NCBI GenBank assembly: GCA_024742755.1
Contig: JANSXW010000009.1
Location: 16,740 to 80,739 of the forward strand
DNA length: 64,000 nt
Origin: a bacterium
GTDB lineage: Bacteria; Bacteroidota; Bacteroidia; Chitinophagales; Saprospiraceae
Direction of reading: 5' to 3'
Shown here: one piece after another, positions 7,992 to 17,058 of the stretch
Position numbering within the stretch: the stretch's first letter is position 1
How the letters are laid out: each line of letters starts with the position of its first letter
Position numbers and translations under genes: made by a program
Notes under the pieces: generated by a model
Told to the model about the DNA's origin: nothing
The model's input: the letters and a program-made list of their open reading frames with translations, nothing else
Database searches by the model: none

Positions 7992-9341
7992 TTAATTTGC
8001 TACCGTTGCTGCTGCCAGTGTGGCTGCCACTGCGCCCTCCTCATTGATATGTTGCAGGTGCACGGGTGCCATAGTGTTCAGCAGTTCCTCCTGCAGGGGC
8101 AAGCTGACGCGCACATAGTTGTCGGTGAAGCCGGACATGAACCCTGCTTCCTTGCTTTGCTCAAAGAGTACGGTGCGGTCAGTGCCGGTAAACTGCTCAT
8201 AGAAGTAGCGGCGCTTTTTCTCGCTCAGGATGGTGAGCATTTTGTTGCGGCGGCGGCGTTCTTCCATATCCACATGATCGGTGCGCTCGTAGGCGGGGGT
8301 GTTGGGCCGCTCGCTGTAGGTGAACACGTGGAGGTAGGAAATGTCAAGCTCGTTCAGGAAGCGGTAGGTTTCCAGAAAGTCTTCTTCCGTCTCGCCGGGG
8401 AAGCCCACGATCACGTCCACCCCAATGCAGCAGTGTGGCATAAGGGCTTTGATCTTAGCCACGCGGTCGGCGTACAGCTCGCGCTTGTAGCGGCGGCGCA
8501 TCTCGCGGAGCTGCTTGTTGTTGCCGGATTGGAGAGGCATATGGAAGTGGGGCACGAAGCGGTCGGACTGAGCGACAAACTCAATGACTTCATCGGTGCA
8601 CAAATTGGGCTCGATGGAGGAAATGCGGAAACGGTCGATACCTTCCACTTTGTCGAGCTCGCGGATGAGATCGATGAACATCGCCTCCTTCTTGGGCCTT
8701 ACGCCTTCAATCACCTCGGTGCCGTTGCCAAAGTCGCCGATGTTGACCCCGGTGAGTACAATCTCTTTTACGCCCATCTCTGCAATGCGGTGCGCATTGG
8801 CCACCACGCTTTCGACCGTATCGCTGCGGCTGCGCCCCCGTGCCATTGGGATGGTGCAAAAGGTGCATTTGTAATCGCACCCATCCTGCACCTTAAGGAA
8901 AGACCGGGTGCGGTCACCGAAGGAGAAAGCGTTGACGAACTCATTGGCTTCCTTTACTTCACCGGCGCTTACCATGCCCTTGCCGGGTGCTTTGCTCAGC
9001 TCCTCCACATAATCCAGGATACGGAACTTCTCCGCAGCGCCGAGGACCAAGTCGACACCTTCGATTTCGGAAATTTCTTCCGGCTTGAGCTGCGCATAAC
9101 AGCCCACCACCACCACTTTAGCCTCCGGGGAGTACTTCAGCGCCCGGCGTACAATCTGCCGGCATTTTTTATCCGCAAAGTCGGTCACAGAGCAGGTGTT
9201 GATCACGTAGATGTCAGCGCCGTCCTTAAAGCCCACTTCCGAATACCCCGCCTCCCCGAACAATCGCCCGATAGAGGAAGTCTCCGAGTAGTTGAGCTTA
9301 CAGCCCAGGGTGTAAAATGCGACGCTGCGTGGTGTAGCCAT
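7992..9341 (-). CDS. mtaB: tRNA t6A37 methylthiotransferase MtaB
   Basis: A radical-SAM enzyme that adds a methylthio group to N6-threonylcarbamoyladenosine-37 of ANN-decoding tRNAs. It shows the N-terminal UPF0004 domain beginning AFYTLGCKLNYSE with its three iron-sulphur cysteines, the radical-SAM motif CDYKCTFCTIP (C-x3-C-x2-C), GEVGF-type text VIVGFPGETEEDF, and a C-terminal TRAM domain. The start ATG at 9341 is chosen over an in-frame extension to 9407 because a promoter (TTG - 20 bp - TAACTTTG, 9407-9377) lies inside that extension. About 449 residues. Confidence 0.9.
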   Translation of the reverse strand: MATPRSVAFYTLGCKLNYSETSSIGRLFGEAGYSEVGFKDGADIYVINTCSVTDFADKKCRQIVRRALKYSPEAKVVVVGCYAQLKPEEISEIEGVDLVLGAAEKFRILDYVEELSKAPGKGMVSAGEVKEANEFVNAFSFGDRTRSFLKVQDGCDYKCTFCTIPMARGRSRSDTVESVVANAHRIAEMGVKEIVLTGVNIGDFGNGTEVIEGVRPKKEAMFIDLIRELDKVEGIDRFRISSIEPNLCTDEVIEFVAQSDRFVPHFHMPLQSGNNKQLREMRRRYKRELYADRVAKIKALMPHCCIGVDVIVGFPGETEEDFLETYRFLNELDISYLHVFTYSERPNTPAYERTDHVDMEERRRRNKMLTILSEKKRRYFYEQFTGTDRTVLFEQSKEAGFMSGFTDNYVRVSLPLQEELLNTMAPVHLQHINEEGAVAATLAAATVAN

Positions 9342-9376
9342 GTTAACTGCTTGATTGTGTGTTTGGTAAAGCGCCG

Positions 9377-9407
9377 CAAAGTTACGCATACTTATCCGAT
9401 TCGTCAA
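9377..9407 (-). promoter_or_regulatory. Promoter of mtaB
   Basis: Minus-strand TTG (9407-9405) and TAACTTTG (9384-9377) are exactly 20 bp apart. The predicted start near 9371 leaves a leader of about 30 nt and fixes the mtaB start at 9341. Confidence 0.6.
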
Positions 9408-9479
9408 GCGGCTTTAAATCATGGGATTGAACCGCAGCGCATTTATGGCGTTACCTGATTTTTACTTTCGAACTCAGGC

Positions 9480-9511
9480 TTGGGCAAAGCGGCAATTTTA
9501 GCCTATTTTTG
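9480..9511 (+). promoter_or_regulatory. Promoter of the ferredoxin-reductase gene
   Basis: TTG (9480-9482), 21 bp, then TATTTTTG (9504-9511). The start of the following gene at 9536 lies 24 bp downstream, which excludes the in-frame TTG at 9509 as start. Confidence 0.5.
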
Positions 9512-9535
9512 CCCCGCAAAACGAACGATAGAGAT

Positions 9536-10639
9536 ATGAGCAAGCAATTTTATGAGCTGCCGGTACGGGAAGTACGCTCCGAAACAGCAGATGCTGTGAC
9601 CCTGGTTTTTGAGGTTCCGGAAGACCTGCAGTCTGCTTTTCAGTATAAACAAGGGCAGTACCTGACCCTCCGCTTCGACATCAATGGCCAGGAAGAGCGC
9701 CGCTCCTACTCTATGTGCAGCAGCCCCGTAGAGCAGGATCTTGCCGTGACGGTAAAGCGGGTGGAAAACGGCAAGGTGTCCACCCACATCAATCAGCAAA
9801 TTAAGGCCGGGGACAAAATCTCCGTTATGCCTGCCGATGGCCGGTTCTACACCGAGCTGGATGCCGATCAGCGCAAGGATTATTACCTATTCGGTGCCGG
9901 TAGCGGCATTACACCACTCATGTCTATCCTCAAAACGATATTGGAGGAGGAGCCTCAGAGCGCTGTTTACCTGCTGTATGGCAACCGCAATGAGGAGTCG
10001 ATCATCTTCAGGGATGCCCTCGATGGCTTGCAGCGCAAGTACGAGGGGCAGCTGTTCGTGGAGCACATCCTGAGCCAGCCCAAACGGGAAAAGGCAGGAG
10101 GCGCGCTCGGCTTTCTCAAGAAGAGCAAAGTGGCATGGGAAGGCCGTACCGGCCGCATTGACCCTGCGCAGGTGCAGTGGTTCCTTGGCAAGCACAAAAA
10201 GCGTAGCCAAACCGCTGAATATTTCATCTGCGGCCCTGGCGATATGATTGACACTGTGGAAGGTGCGCTCCTTGGGCAGGGCATCAACAGCAAAGCCATT
10301 CACACCGAACGCTTTACCAGCGGTCAACCTGCTGCTGACGGCACCAAGGCGGCTGGCCTAGATGGTGCAAAAGTCAAGGTGCACCTCGATGGCTCCGAAA
10401 TGGAAGTGACCGTGAAATCCGGCAAAACCATCCTGGACACGCTCCTGGCCGAAAAGCTGGACCCGCCTTACTCCTGTACTTCCGGCGCCTGCTCTACCTG
10501 CATGGCCAAAGTGCTGAAAGGCTCCGTTGAAATGGACGCTTGTTTCGCGCTGGACGATGAAGAGGTGGCGGATGGTTTCATCCTGACCTGTCAGGCGCAT
10601 CCTACCACTGATGAGGTGGAAATCACCTATGACGTTTAA
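9536..10639 (+). CDS. PaaE-like NAD(P)H oxidoreductase with 2Fe-2S domain
   Basis: A 367-residue flavin/iron-sulphur electron-transfer protein. Order of domains: FAD-binding barrel (~1-100, with [10 protein letters not shown], the family R-x-Y-S motif), NAD(P)-binding domain ([13 protein letters not shown], ~120; CGPGDMI, ~240), and a C-terminal plant-type ferredoxin ([18 protein letters not shown], with CxxxxCxxC plus a later Cys). This is the layout of PaaE, the reductase of phenylacetyl-CoA epoxidase, but Bacteroidota carry many such proteins. No paaABCD genes are here, so the partner oxygenase is unknown. Confidence 0.85.
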   Translation: MSKQFYELPVREVRSETADAVTLVFEVPEDLQSAFQYKQGQYLTLRFDINGQEERRSYSMCSSPVEQDLAVTVKRVENGKVSTHINQQIKAGDKISVMPADGRFYTELDADQRKDYYLFGAGSGITPLMSILKTILEEEPQSAVYLLYGNRNEESIIFRDALDGLQRKYEGQLFVEHILSQPKREKAGGALGFLKKSKVAWEGRTGRIDPAQVQWFLGKHKKRSQTAEYFICGPGDMIDTVEGALLGQGINSKAIHTERFTSGQPAADGTKAAGLDGAKVKVHLDGSEMEVTVKSGKTILDTLLAEKLDPPYSCTSGACSTCMAKVLKGSVEMDACFALDDEEVADGFILTCQAHPTTDEVEITYDV

Positions 10640-10718
10640 CCTTTGGCAATCCGGGGTGATATTGGTAGCTTTGGACAATTGAATTTCTCCTGATCTTTAT
10701 TGTCAAAACGCCTGACCA

Positions 10719-11516
10719 ATGAATCCCCAAGCTATCCTGGAGCAGATTGATCTGTTTAAAGACAGCGTCGCTACTGCGGCAGACAACCGGCAGCTCAGCC
10801 GGCTATCTGAACGGCTCACTGCTTTGCTCAATGCTCACTTCCCTGATGCGACGGAAACGCAGATTGCAATTTTGCTGACTGGCGAAATGCACGAACTTCG
10901 GCACCGGGAAATGAAGGGAGTGATTTCTGATGCAGAGCGTCGCCTGGTCCGCAATCAATGGGTGGACAAGTTTCTCAACCTGCTCGGAGATGCAAAGGGG
11001 ATGGTTGCCAATGGCGGTACGGATGCTCAATCTGATCCTACTGATCAGCCTAAGGCAACGGCTGTGCCACTCAAGCTTTTCCTTTCTTACGCCGAAGCGG
11101 ATCAGGAGCTTAAAAACCGGCTCGATAATCACCTGACGGCACTCAAACGCGGAAACCTGATTGATCTGTGGAGCGATGAGCAGGTGCTGGCTGGCCACGA
11201 CTGGGGCGCAGAAGCCAAACGTAATATTCAGGATGCTGATATTGTGCTGCTGCTTGTAAGCGCGAGTTTCATCGCTTCAGAGCACATCTGGAAGTCTGAA
11301 GTGGAGAAAGCCATGGCGCGCCGGTCACAGGGCGTGATTGTCGTGCCCGTAGCGCTCAAGCCTGTGGATTGGGAAGGGCTGCCTTTTGCCGGCCTTCAGG
11401 GGCTGCCACGCTCCGGCAAGCCCGTTACGACCTATGATGACCTTGACCTTGGCCTGCTGGAGGTCGCAAGGGGCGTGCGGGAGGTGGTCGAGTATGTCCA
11501 CCGGCAAAATGCATAG
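10719..11516 (+). CDS. Effector-associated domain plus TIR domain protein
   Basis: A 265-residue two-domain protein. Residues ~40-92 form a helical domain with the pattern HRxMKGVISDAERRLVRNQ, similar to effector-associated domain 11 (EAD11) of prokaryotic conflict systems. After a low-complexity linker (~93-115) comes a TIR domain (FLSYAEADQE at 121-130, DIVLLLVSASF at ~174, then a helix with Glu194 in the position of the catalytic NADase glutamate). Some bacterial TIR domains destroy or cyclise NAD+ upon phage sensing. EAD domains usually recruit a partner with a matching EAD; none is seen close by. A weak promoter (TTTG 10670, GATCTTTA 10692) precedes it. Confidence 0.75.
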   Translation: MNPQAILEQIDLFKDSVATAADNRQLSRLSERLTALLNAHFPDATETQIAILLTGEMHELRHREMKGVISDAERRLVRNQWVDKFLNLLGDAKGMVANGGTDAQSDPTDQPKATAVPLKLFLSYAEADQELKNRLDNHLTALKRGNLIDLWSDEQVLAGHDWGAEAKRNIQDADIVLLLVSASFIASEHIWKSEVEKAMARRSQGVIVVPVALKPVDWEGLPFAGLQGLPRSGKPVTTYDDLDLGLLEVARGVREVVEYVHRQNA

Positions 11517-11531
11517 TCTTATTAACTTAGG

Positions 11532-12104
11532 TTAATCTCCCCACGATAAGCCAAACCGCAGCGCGATATTCACGAAAGGCGAAGAGAAATCGCTGGAGCT
11601 GTATTCAGGGATGTCATCGTAGGTGACGAACCGGTAGCCGGCTTCCAGGCCAATCCGGAACCACTGTGTAGCGTTCAGTTCCAAACCTGCCGAAGGCTTC
11701 AGGACGTAAACCGGGTCATCATCAATGCCTTCCACCGTGGCTTTGCCGCCACCGGCAAATAATCCGAAACGTGGATGTAATAAGCGGGTTGAGTTGGGCG
11801 CATAGGCCAGTTGCAAGCCATCGTAGTAGAGGTCAAGCCGGCGATTGTCGGGACCGGTGACGGGCTCCTGCCGGAAGCTGTTGCGGGCATACCCGATGTA
11901 GAGCGACCGGCTGACTTCAATGCCGATGCTGAAGCCCCTGCCATAAGCATATTCCTCTTCAAAGAAACTGTAGTTGTGGTCTATGCTGGCCCAAATGCCG
12001 GAAATCCGGATGTCTGAACTATTGAATAGGGTTTCCTCTTTTTGAGCAGATACGCTCAGGGCAGCGAATAAAAACAGTGGGGCAAGTAAGTGGGTGAGTT
12101 TCAT
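11532..12104 (-). CDS. Secreted beta-barrel-like protein, unknown
   Basis: A 190-residue protein with a clear signal peptide (MKLTHLLAPLFLFAALSVSAQ). The rest has alternating aromatic/polar segments, Gly-rich turns and an ending typical of small outer-membrane beta-barrels (ALRFGLSWGD). ATG at 12104 is chosen because it starts the signal peptide; an in-frame upstream extension to 12173 would add 23 non-signal residues. The role is unknown. It is followed upstream by another beta-barrel gene on the same strand. Confidence 0.65.
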   Translation of the reverse strand: MKLTHLLAPLFLFAALSVSAQKEETLFNSSDIRISGIWASIDHNYSFFEEEYAYGRGFSIGIEVSRSLYIGYARNSFRQEPVTGPDNRRLDLYYDGLQLAYAPNSTRLLHPRFGLFAGGGKATVEGIDDDPVYVLKPSAGLELNATQWFRIGLEAGYRFVTYDDIPEYSSSDFSSPFVNIALRFGLSWGD

Positions 12105-12222
12105 AATTTGTCGGTGTTTGATTTCGACTTCAAATAAAAGAGAAAATCGCCCGCCATGCCTGTTTTTAACCACCTTTAACCTGCTTTAGCATTTGGTTAA
12201 GACTATGTTTGAGCAGGTTCTG

Positions 12223-12858
12223 TTAAAACAAGTAGCAACCACGAATGGTAATATTGCGCCCGATCCAGGGCACGAGGGTCTGATCGTTGGCTTCCGCCAG
12301 TTCTTCGCTGTAAGGGGAGTTGAGCCAGCGGGACCAGCGAATGTCCATCACCCAGTTTTCGGTGAAGTAGAAAGAGCCCCCCAGGATCACAGAAAAGACA
12401 TCCTGAGATATAGGGTGCCTCTCGGTACCGTCCTCCCCCGTCACTTCTGTAACCGTATAGTTGATGATGTTGCCGTAGGAGCCGCCAGCAGTAAGCTGCA
12501 GCTTCCAGTCGCGGAAATGCACCAGCACCGGTGCTTCCACCATATTGAATTGAATGTTTTCCACATCCAGCTCTGAACTGGGAGCATCAAACCTGCTTTG
12601 CCGGGCGCCCTGCTGAGAAAAGAGCAGCTCGATGCCCACCTTCCAGCGTTCAGAAAGGACCGCATCCGCCTTGATCCCTCCCTGGAATCCATACTTGTAA
12701 AAGCCCAGCAGTTTGTCCCCGTCCACCTGAGAAAGGTTAAGCCCGGCAACCACGCCGGCCTCAAAGCGGCGCTCTGGCCCGCTATCCTGCGCCTGCAGGC
12801 TGCAGAACAGGCTCACTGCCACGAGGGTCAACAATAAATTTAAAGGTCTCTTTTGCAT
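12223..12858 (-). CDS. PorT-like outer-membrane beta-barrel protein
   Basis: A 211-residue protein with signal peptide ending LFCSLQAQ and a barrel-type body: FEAGVVAGLNLSQVDGD is the typical first strand of the Bacteroidota PorT/beta-barrel (OMP_b-brl_2) family, followed by IELLFSQQGA. Members are small eight-stranded barrels of mostly unknown role; PorT itself helps type IX secretion, but this family is broad. Minus-strand TACCTTTG at 12887-12880 is a good -7 box. Confidence 0.75.
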   Translation of the reverse strand: MQKRPLNLLLTLVAVSLFCSLQAQDSGPERRFEAGVVAGLNLSQVDGDKLLGFYKYGFQGGIKADAVLSERWKVGIELLFSQQGARQSRFDAPSSELDVENIQFNMVEAPVLVHFRDWKLQLTAGGSYGNIINYTVTEVTGEDGTERHPISQDVFSVILGGSFYFTENWVMDIRWSRWLNSPYSEELAEANDQTLVPWIGRNITIRGCYLF

Positions 12859-12973
12859 AGCACCGATTGAGATTTAAGGCAAAGGTATCAATTGAACGCA
12901 TTTTGCGCCACTATGGTGTAGTGAAGCCTGCTGTAACTTATGCCAATGCATTGCATTATTGTGTAAAACCCCT

Positions 12974-14107
12974 ATGAAAACTATCCTGTTCGCCATCGTT
13001 GCGCTTTTGTGCCTCCGGGTGCAGGCGCAAAACCTGGTGCTCAATCCGGGTTTCGAAACCTTGCAGTCTGCCAAATACCATAATGAGTGCATCTTCTCCC
13101 GCAAGACCTACCAATTTAACGAATCGGCTGCGTACTGGAATTCCTTCAACGGGCTTACCCCAGACCTGGTCTCTTATCCGGACTCCGCAGACTGCATCTT
13201 CCCCGAGCCCTATGCCGGGGAAAGGATGCTGGGCTTTATCAATTTTTATCCGGCGGCACAAACAGGGTGGCTCAATGACTACCACGAGTTTGTGCAGGGA
13301 CGGTTGAGCGAGCCACTTGTGGAGGGCGCTATGTATGAGGTTAGCTTTTGGGTCAACCGGCAGGTGGAGGTCCCTTTGCAGCACCTCAAGACCTTACCGC
13401 GTACGGAGTTTACGGTACCACCCGTGCCGGTAGCGAGCAACAATATCGGCATTGCCTTCCTGCGCAGCCCGGCTGACCCCAATGAGTTTTTTGATCAGTC
13501 TGTACGGCAGTTCAACATCCGGCCTCACTTCAACATAGATACTATTGTGGGGGACAGTGCCCTGATGTGGATACAGGTTAAGGGCATGTTCAGGGCACCA
13601 TTTGCTACCCGCCACTTCGTACTCGGTAACTTCTTCAAAGATGCTCAAACGGAGGTCAACTTTGAACCCTCCCCCTACGTCGTTTTCCCAGTGCGCATCG
13701 CCTACTACTGCCTCGATGAAGTCTATATCGGCCCGGCACGTTCGGACCTGGAGGAAACGCTTACGCAAACCGGGCGGTACACTTTTCAATCCGTGCATTT
13801 CCCAACCGCGAGCGCGGAGCTGCAGCCCGAAGCTTTTCCCGAGCTGGACCAGCTATCGGCTTACCTGCTGAGCCACCCGGAGGTACAGGCTGAAATTGCC
13901 GGCCATACGGATGATGTGGGGCAGGCCGCTGACAATCAGGAGCTTTCAGAGCGCCGTGCCGGTGCGGTCCGGCAGTATCTCATTGATCAGGGCGTAGCTG
14001 CGGGCCGGATCACTCATCAGGGTTACGGGGAAAGCCGGCCTGTAGCCGAAAACGACACGGAAGAAGGGCGGCAGCAAAACCGCCGGGTAGAGTGTGTGCT
14101 GAAATAG
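12974..14107 (+). CDS. OmpA-family cell-envelope protein
   Basis: A 377-residue exported protein (signal peptide ending LCLRVQAQ). The N-terminal ~250 residues begin NLVLNPGFETLQ, a carbohydrate-binding/Ig-like start common in Bacteroidota envelope proteins. The C-terminal ~110 residues are an OmpA/MotB peptidoglycan-binding domain: FPTASAELQPEAFPELDQL, AGHTDDVG, LSERRAGAVRQYLIDQG, YGESRPVAENDTEEGRQQNRRVE, with the diaminopimelate-binding Asp and Arg. It likely anchors the outer membrane to the wall. ATG at 12974 is used rather than the in-frame GTG-type start at 12959 because it starts the signal peptide. Confidence 0.85.
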   Translation: MKTILFAIVALLCLRVQAQNLVLNPGFETLQSAKYHNECIFSRKTYQFNESAAYWNSFNGLTPDLVSYPDSADCIFPEPYAGERMLGFINFYPAAQTGWLNDYHEFVQGRLSEPLVEGAMYEVSFWVNRQVEVPLQHLKTLPRTEFTVPPVPVASNNIGIAFLRSPADPNEFFDQSVRQFNIRPHFNIDTIVGDSALMWIQVKGMFRAPFATRHFVLGNFFKDAQTEVNFEPSPYVVFPVRIAYYCLDEVYIGPARSDLEETLTQTGRYTFQSVHFPTASAELQPEAFPELDQLSAYLLSHPEVQAEIAGHTDDVGQAADNQELSERRAGAVRQYLIDQGVAAGRITHQGYGESRPVAENDTEEGRQQNRRVECVLK

Positions 14108-14133
14108 TTATTTTAGCGCCAAAGCCATCGTAT

Positions 14134-14421
14134 ATGTTCAAGTATACCCGCCATAGCCTGAAGAAGCTGGAGACGCTGTTCGAAGAAATCGACTTCACCA
14201 TCCGTTATGAGAAAGGGAACTTCACCTCGGGCTATGCCATTGTGGAGGACCGAAATATTATTGTGATCAATAAATTCTACGATGTGGAGGGGCGCATCAA
14301 TGTGCTGCTCGATATCCTGGGGCAGACCGAAGTGCCATTGGACGCATTAGGCGAGAAATCCCTGAAGCTGTACAAACAACTGGAGAAAAACGAACTGATC
14401 GCTGATGAGGAGGAAGAATGA
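14134..14421 (+). CDS. Small conserved protein of unknown function
   Basis: A 95-residue acidic cytoplasmic protein (MFKYTRHSLKKLETLFEE...). It has a basic N-terminal helix, a central beta-like stretch NFTSGYAIVEDRNIIVINKFYD, and an acidic tail ADEEEE. It begins 26 bp after the OmpA gene and may share its transcript. I cannot assign a function. Its stop codon is inside a 9-bp inverted repeat shared with the convergent HMA gene. Confidence 0.7.
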   Translation: MFKYTRHSLKKLETLFEEIDFTIRYEKGNFTSGYAIVEDRNIIVINKFYDVEGRINVLLDILGQTEVPLDALGEKSLKLYKQLEKNELIADEEEE

Positions 14422-14452
14422 TTGTTGGCTGCCCGGTGAGCAACCAACAATC
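14420..14452. terminator. Hairpin between convergent genes
   Basis: GATTGTTGG (14420-14428) and CCAACAATC (14444-14452) form a perfect 9-bp stem. It sits in the 46-bp gap between convergent genes and could end transcription from both sides, although neither side has a clear T-run. Confidence 0.5.
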
Positions 14453-14467
14453 GTCCGGGAATTTAGA

Positions 14468-14983
14468 TTATCCCTTGGGGCGGTCGTACTGACAGCAGGC
14501 GTGCAGGTTGGCATACACCTCATCCGGCGCGCGGTGCGTGTCTGAGTCGTACCCTGCTGCAGCTACCTTGGCTTTGATGTCACCCTCTGATACCTTCTCT
14601 GCTTCGTAAGCTACAGACAACATACCCGATTTGACATCCCATTCCGCAGAGTGGATGCCTTCCACCTCGTTCAGAGCGCCCTCAATCGTACGCTTGCACA
14701 TGCCACAGTTGCCGTAGATGCGGATGGAAGCGGTAGTTGCGTTGGCATCGCTGCTCACTTTTTTAGCAGCGCTGCCGGCTGATTTGGCACAGGATTTCCC
14801 CTGCTCACCCTTGGCGCAGCAGGCTTTAGCTGCACTTGCTGTTTTATCGCAGCTCGCTTTTTCAGCTTTGGTGCAGCTGGTCTTTTCCTTGCCGCTGCAA
14901 CAGGCTTTGGCTGACTGTGCCTGTACGGACATAGAGCCCAGGAAGAGGAAAGCCAGCATCATCATTAATGGTTTCATGGTCAT
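14468..14983 (-). CDS. Exported HMA-domain metal-binding protein, Cys-rich
   Basis: A 171-residue protein with signal peptide (FLFLGSMSVQAQ), a Cys/Lys/Ala-rich segment (residues ~24-75; repeats of KACC and SC...K) and a heavy-metal-associated domain (~85-150) with the metal site GNCGMC (CxxC). HMA domains bind Cu(I) or similar soft metals. The C-terminus has CC again. The Cys-rich spacer could hold extra metal like a metallothionein or deliver it; this is inference. It stands alone, far from the metal-export cluster at 30.8-41.2 kb. Confidence 0.8.
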   Translation of the reverse strand: MTMKPLMMMLAFLFLGSMSVQAQSAKACCSGKEKTSCTKAEKASCDKTASAAKACCAKGEQGKSCAKSAGSAAKKVSSDANATTASIRIYGNCGMCKRTIEGALNEVEGIHSAEWDVKSGMLSVAYEAEKVSEGDIKAKVAAAGYDSDTHRAPDEVYANLHACCQYDRPKG

Positions 14984-15099
14984 TTCTTGTTTCGTTCATG
15001 AATAAATCCGCCTAAAGATAAAGACTTTTGTCATTTCTCTATCATTTGCGGGGCCCGCAGGTCATTGAGCTTGCCAAAAAAACTTTCGTTGTGGCCGCG

Positions 15100-16008
15100 C
15101 TAAGCCACCAGCATCGCCGCACCAAACACGCCGGCACTATCGCCCAACTCCGGCGCCAGGAATTGCGTGTCGAGCCGGTGGTTGAAGACGTGCTTTTTGA
15201 CCGATTCCACACCTTCTGTATATAAGTCAGGAATGTTGCCGAGGCCACCGCCCAGTACGATCACATCCGGATCGAGGGTATTGATGACGGAAGCCATGCC
15301 TTTGCCGAAGAAGTGCAGGAGGCGGTCGAGGGTTGCCCTGGCATGCTCATCGGTATCCACACGCTGCAAGATGTTTTTGAGTTTATCTTTTTGGCCCGAC
15401 TGGCTTTCGTAGAACCGCTGTAGCGCTGGCCCGGAGATAATGGTTTCCACACAGCCTGTCTGCCCGCAGTAACACTCGCCGCCTGAGAAGTCCAGGAAGT
15501 TGTGGCCCCACTCTCCGGCGATGCCCTGCCGGCCGTTGCGCACCTGCCCGTTGATGACCAGGCCACCGCCCACGCCGGTGCCCATGATGACACCGAAGAC
15601 CACCTGCGCGTCCGGGGCTTCGCGGGGCACTTTGCCCAGGCGGGCTTCTGCGACAGCAAAGCAATTGGCATCATTGGCCATTTGAACGGGTAATCCGAGC
15701 GCTTTTTCTAAGTCTTGTTTTAGGGGCTGCCCGTTCAGGGCGGTGGTGTTCGCGTTCTTCATCAGCCTGGTGATGGGGTCGAGGGTACCGGGAGTGCCAA
15801 TGCCGATGCGCTCTGGCTCTGCGCCGCTGTCTTCCCGAAGCAAATCCACCACTTTGCCAATCTGTCCGATGATGTGCTCGTAGCCTTTTTCCTTTTCGGT
15901 GGGAATGCGCAGCCGGGAGCGCACTTTCAGCGGTTGAATGCTTTCGATGATCGCACCTTCGATTTTGGTGCCGCCGAGGTCGATGCCCCAGAGGAGTTGG
16001 TTTTCCAT
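15100..16008 (-). CDS. ROK-family sugar kinase
   Basis: A 302-residue kinase with the N-terminal phosphate loop GIDLGGTKIEGAI, the central GTGVGGGLVINGQ, the zinc-binding ECYCGQTGCVET (CxCGxxGCxE) around residue 175-186 with an upstream GEWGHN histidine, and GGGLGN near the end. This is a complete ROK kinase of the glucokinase/fructokinase/N-acetylglucosamine kinase group. Absence of a helix-turn-helix rules out a ROK repressor. Substrate is unknown; glucose is the most common one. Minus-strand TAATTTTG (16038-16031) is a -7 candidate. Confidence 0.88.
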   Translation of the reverse strand: MENQLLWGIDLGGTKIEGAIIESIQPLKVRSRLRIPTEKEKGYEHIIGQIGKVVDLLREDSGAEPERIGIGTPGTLDPITRLMKNANTTALNGQPLKQDLEKALGLPVQMANDANCFAVAEARLGKVPREAPDAQVVFGVIMGTGVGGGLVINGQVRNGRQGIAGEWGHNFLDFSGGECYCGQTGCVETIISGPALQRFYESQSGQKDKLKNILQRVDTDEHARATLDRLLHFFGKGMASVINTLDPDVIVLGGGLGNIPDLYTEGVESVKKHVFNHRLDTQFLAPELGDSAGVFGAAMLVA

Positions 16009-16135
16009 GGATTCGTTTTGTTTTGCTGGACAAAATTAGGTTTTCGCGGGGATTATTGAGTATTGCCAGGGTAGAGATTTGGGGTGCCAAATAAGCGGGG
16101 AAGTTGTTACATTGTAGTGTTAACAGCCCGCACCG

Positions 16136-16918
16136 CTATAATTCCCTATCTCTTCGCAAACTATTAACCGTCATCAGCAAAAAATCCAGCGCCTGCCCGT
16201 AGTCCAGGCTTTCGTAATCGAGCCCTAGTATGCGGATATTGTGGTAGTACAACTGCCGGTTGATGTAGTAGTTCTTCTCCGACTCAATGGCTATTGTTTG
16301 GTTGCCCAGCTTTTCCAGCAGGAACCACTTCTCCAATAAACGGGCAGTCCTGCCATTGCCATCTTGCATGGGATGGATTTTCACAAACACCAGGTGTAGC
16401 ATGGCTGCGTAGTAAAAAACCTCCAGGGGCTCAAGGTCAGAGGAGTGCAAAGCTTCAAGGTCCTCGAAAAAAAGAGCTATTTCGGCAAGCACCTGCTCAG
16501 GCGCGCAAGCCACATACTCAATGCGGTCTGCCTCATTGAGTACAAACATAGGGTTGGTCCGGATAAGCCCACGCTGGCTCTTAGGTAAAAGGTGCCGGCT
16601 GAGTATACGGTGGGCTTCCAGCAGATTGGGCTTTGTGAGGGGGTGTCGGAGCATATAATCGTAAGCGCGGAATAAATCGTCCGCCCGCCTTGTGTAGTCC
16701 GGCTGGTATTTAACCTGCATGAACTTGTATTTGAAATAGCTGTCGAAGTCTACCTCCTCCCCCTCAATCTTCGAGGAATAGACACTGGAAACGGCATGGT
16801 AGAACCTGAAGTAATCCGCAGGCAGCGGTTCTTCAGACTTTTCAGAAAGCGCTGTCATGGGGTCAAAGTCCACCGCATTCCTGAAAGCACTCAGTAAGCT
16901 GTTATCTATGATTTTCAT
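16136..16918 (-). CDS. Fic-family protein (class II, self-inhibited)
   Basis: A 260-residue Fic domain protein. The catalytic motif is HPMQDGNGRTAR (His182-), giving an intact AMP-transfer (AMPylation) site. The N-terminal helix holds SSKIEG (residues 48-53), fitting the class II inhibitory motif (S/T)xxxE(G/N), so activity is probably held off by Glu52. ATG at 16918 is used; the in-frame extension to 16978 adds no recognisable sequence. No C-terminal winged helix is apparent, unlike the second Fic gene at 47.5 kb. Target protein unknown. Confidence 0.85.
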   Translation of the reverse strand: MKIIDNSLLSAFRNAVDFDPMTALSEKSEEPLPADYFRFYHAVSSVYSSKIEGEEVDFDSYFKYKFMQVKYQPDYTRRADDLFRAYDYMLRHPLTKPNLLEAHRILSRHLLPKSQRGLIRTNPMFVLNEADRIEYVACAPEQVLAEIALFFEDLEALHSSDLEPLEVFYYAAMLHLVFVKIHPMQDGNGRTARLLEKWFLLEKLGNQTIAIESEKNYYINRQLYYHNIRILGLDYESLDYGQALDFLLMTVNSLRRDREL

Positions 16919-17058
16919 ACACGAGTTCCTGATTTCGCTTAAAACTACAACTTTTCTTACACCCGTTCCCGCCTTCACAACGGTCGCCTGCCTACAAAAT
17001 CCGCTTATTTCTTACCTTTGACCTGACGAATTACGAACGACAGATTTAGCAACGATAT

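Noticed and set aside
7674..9458. 594-codon open frame antisense to lgt and mtaB
   Set aside because: Both genes on the minus strand have clear motifs; the antisense frame is open only because of GC-rich codon bias.
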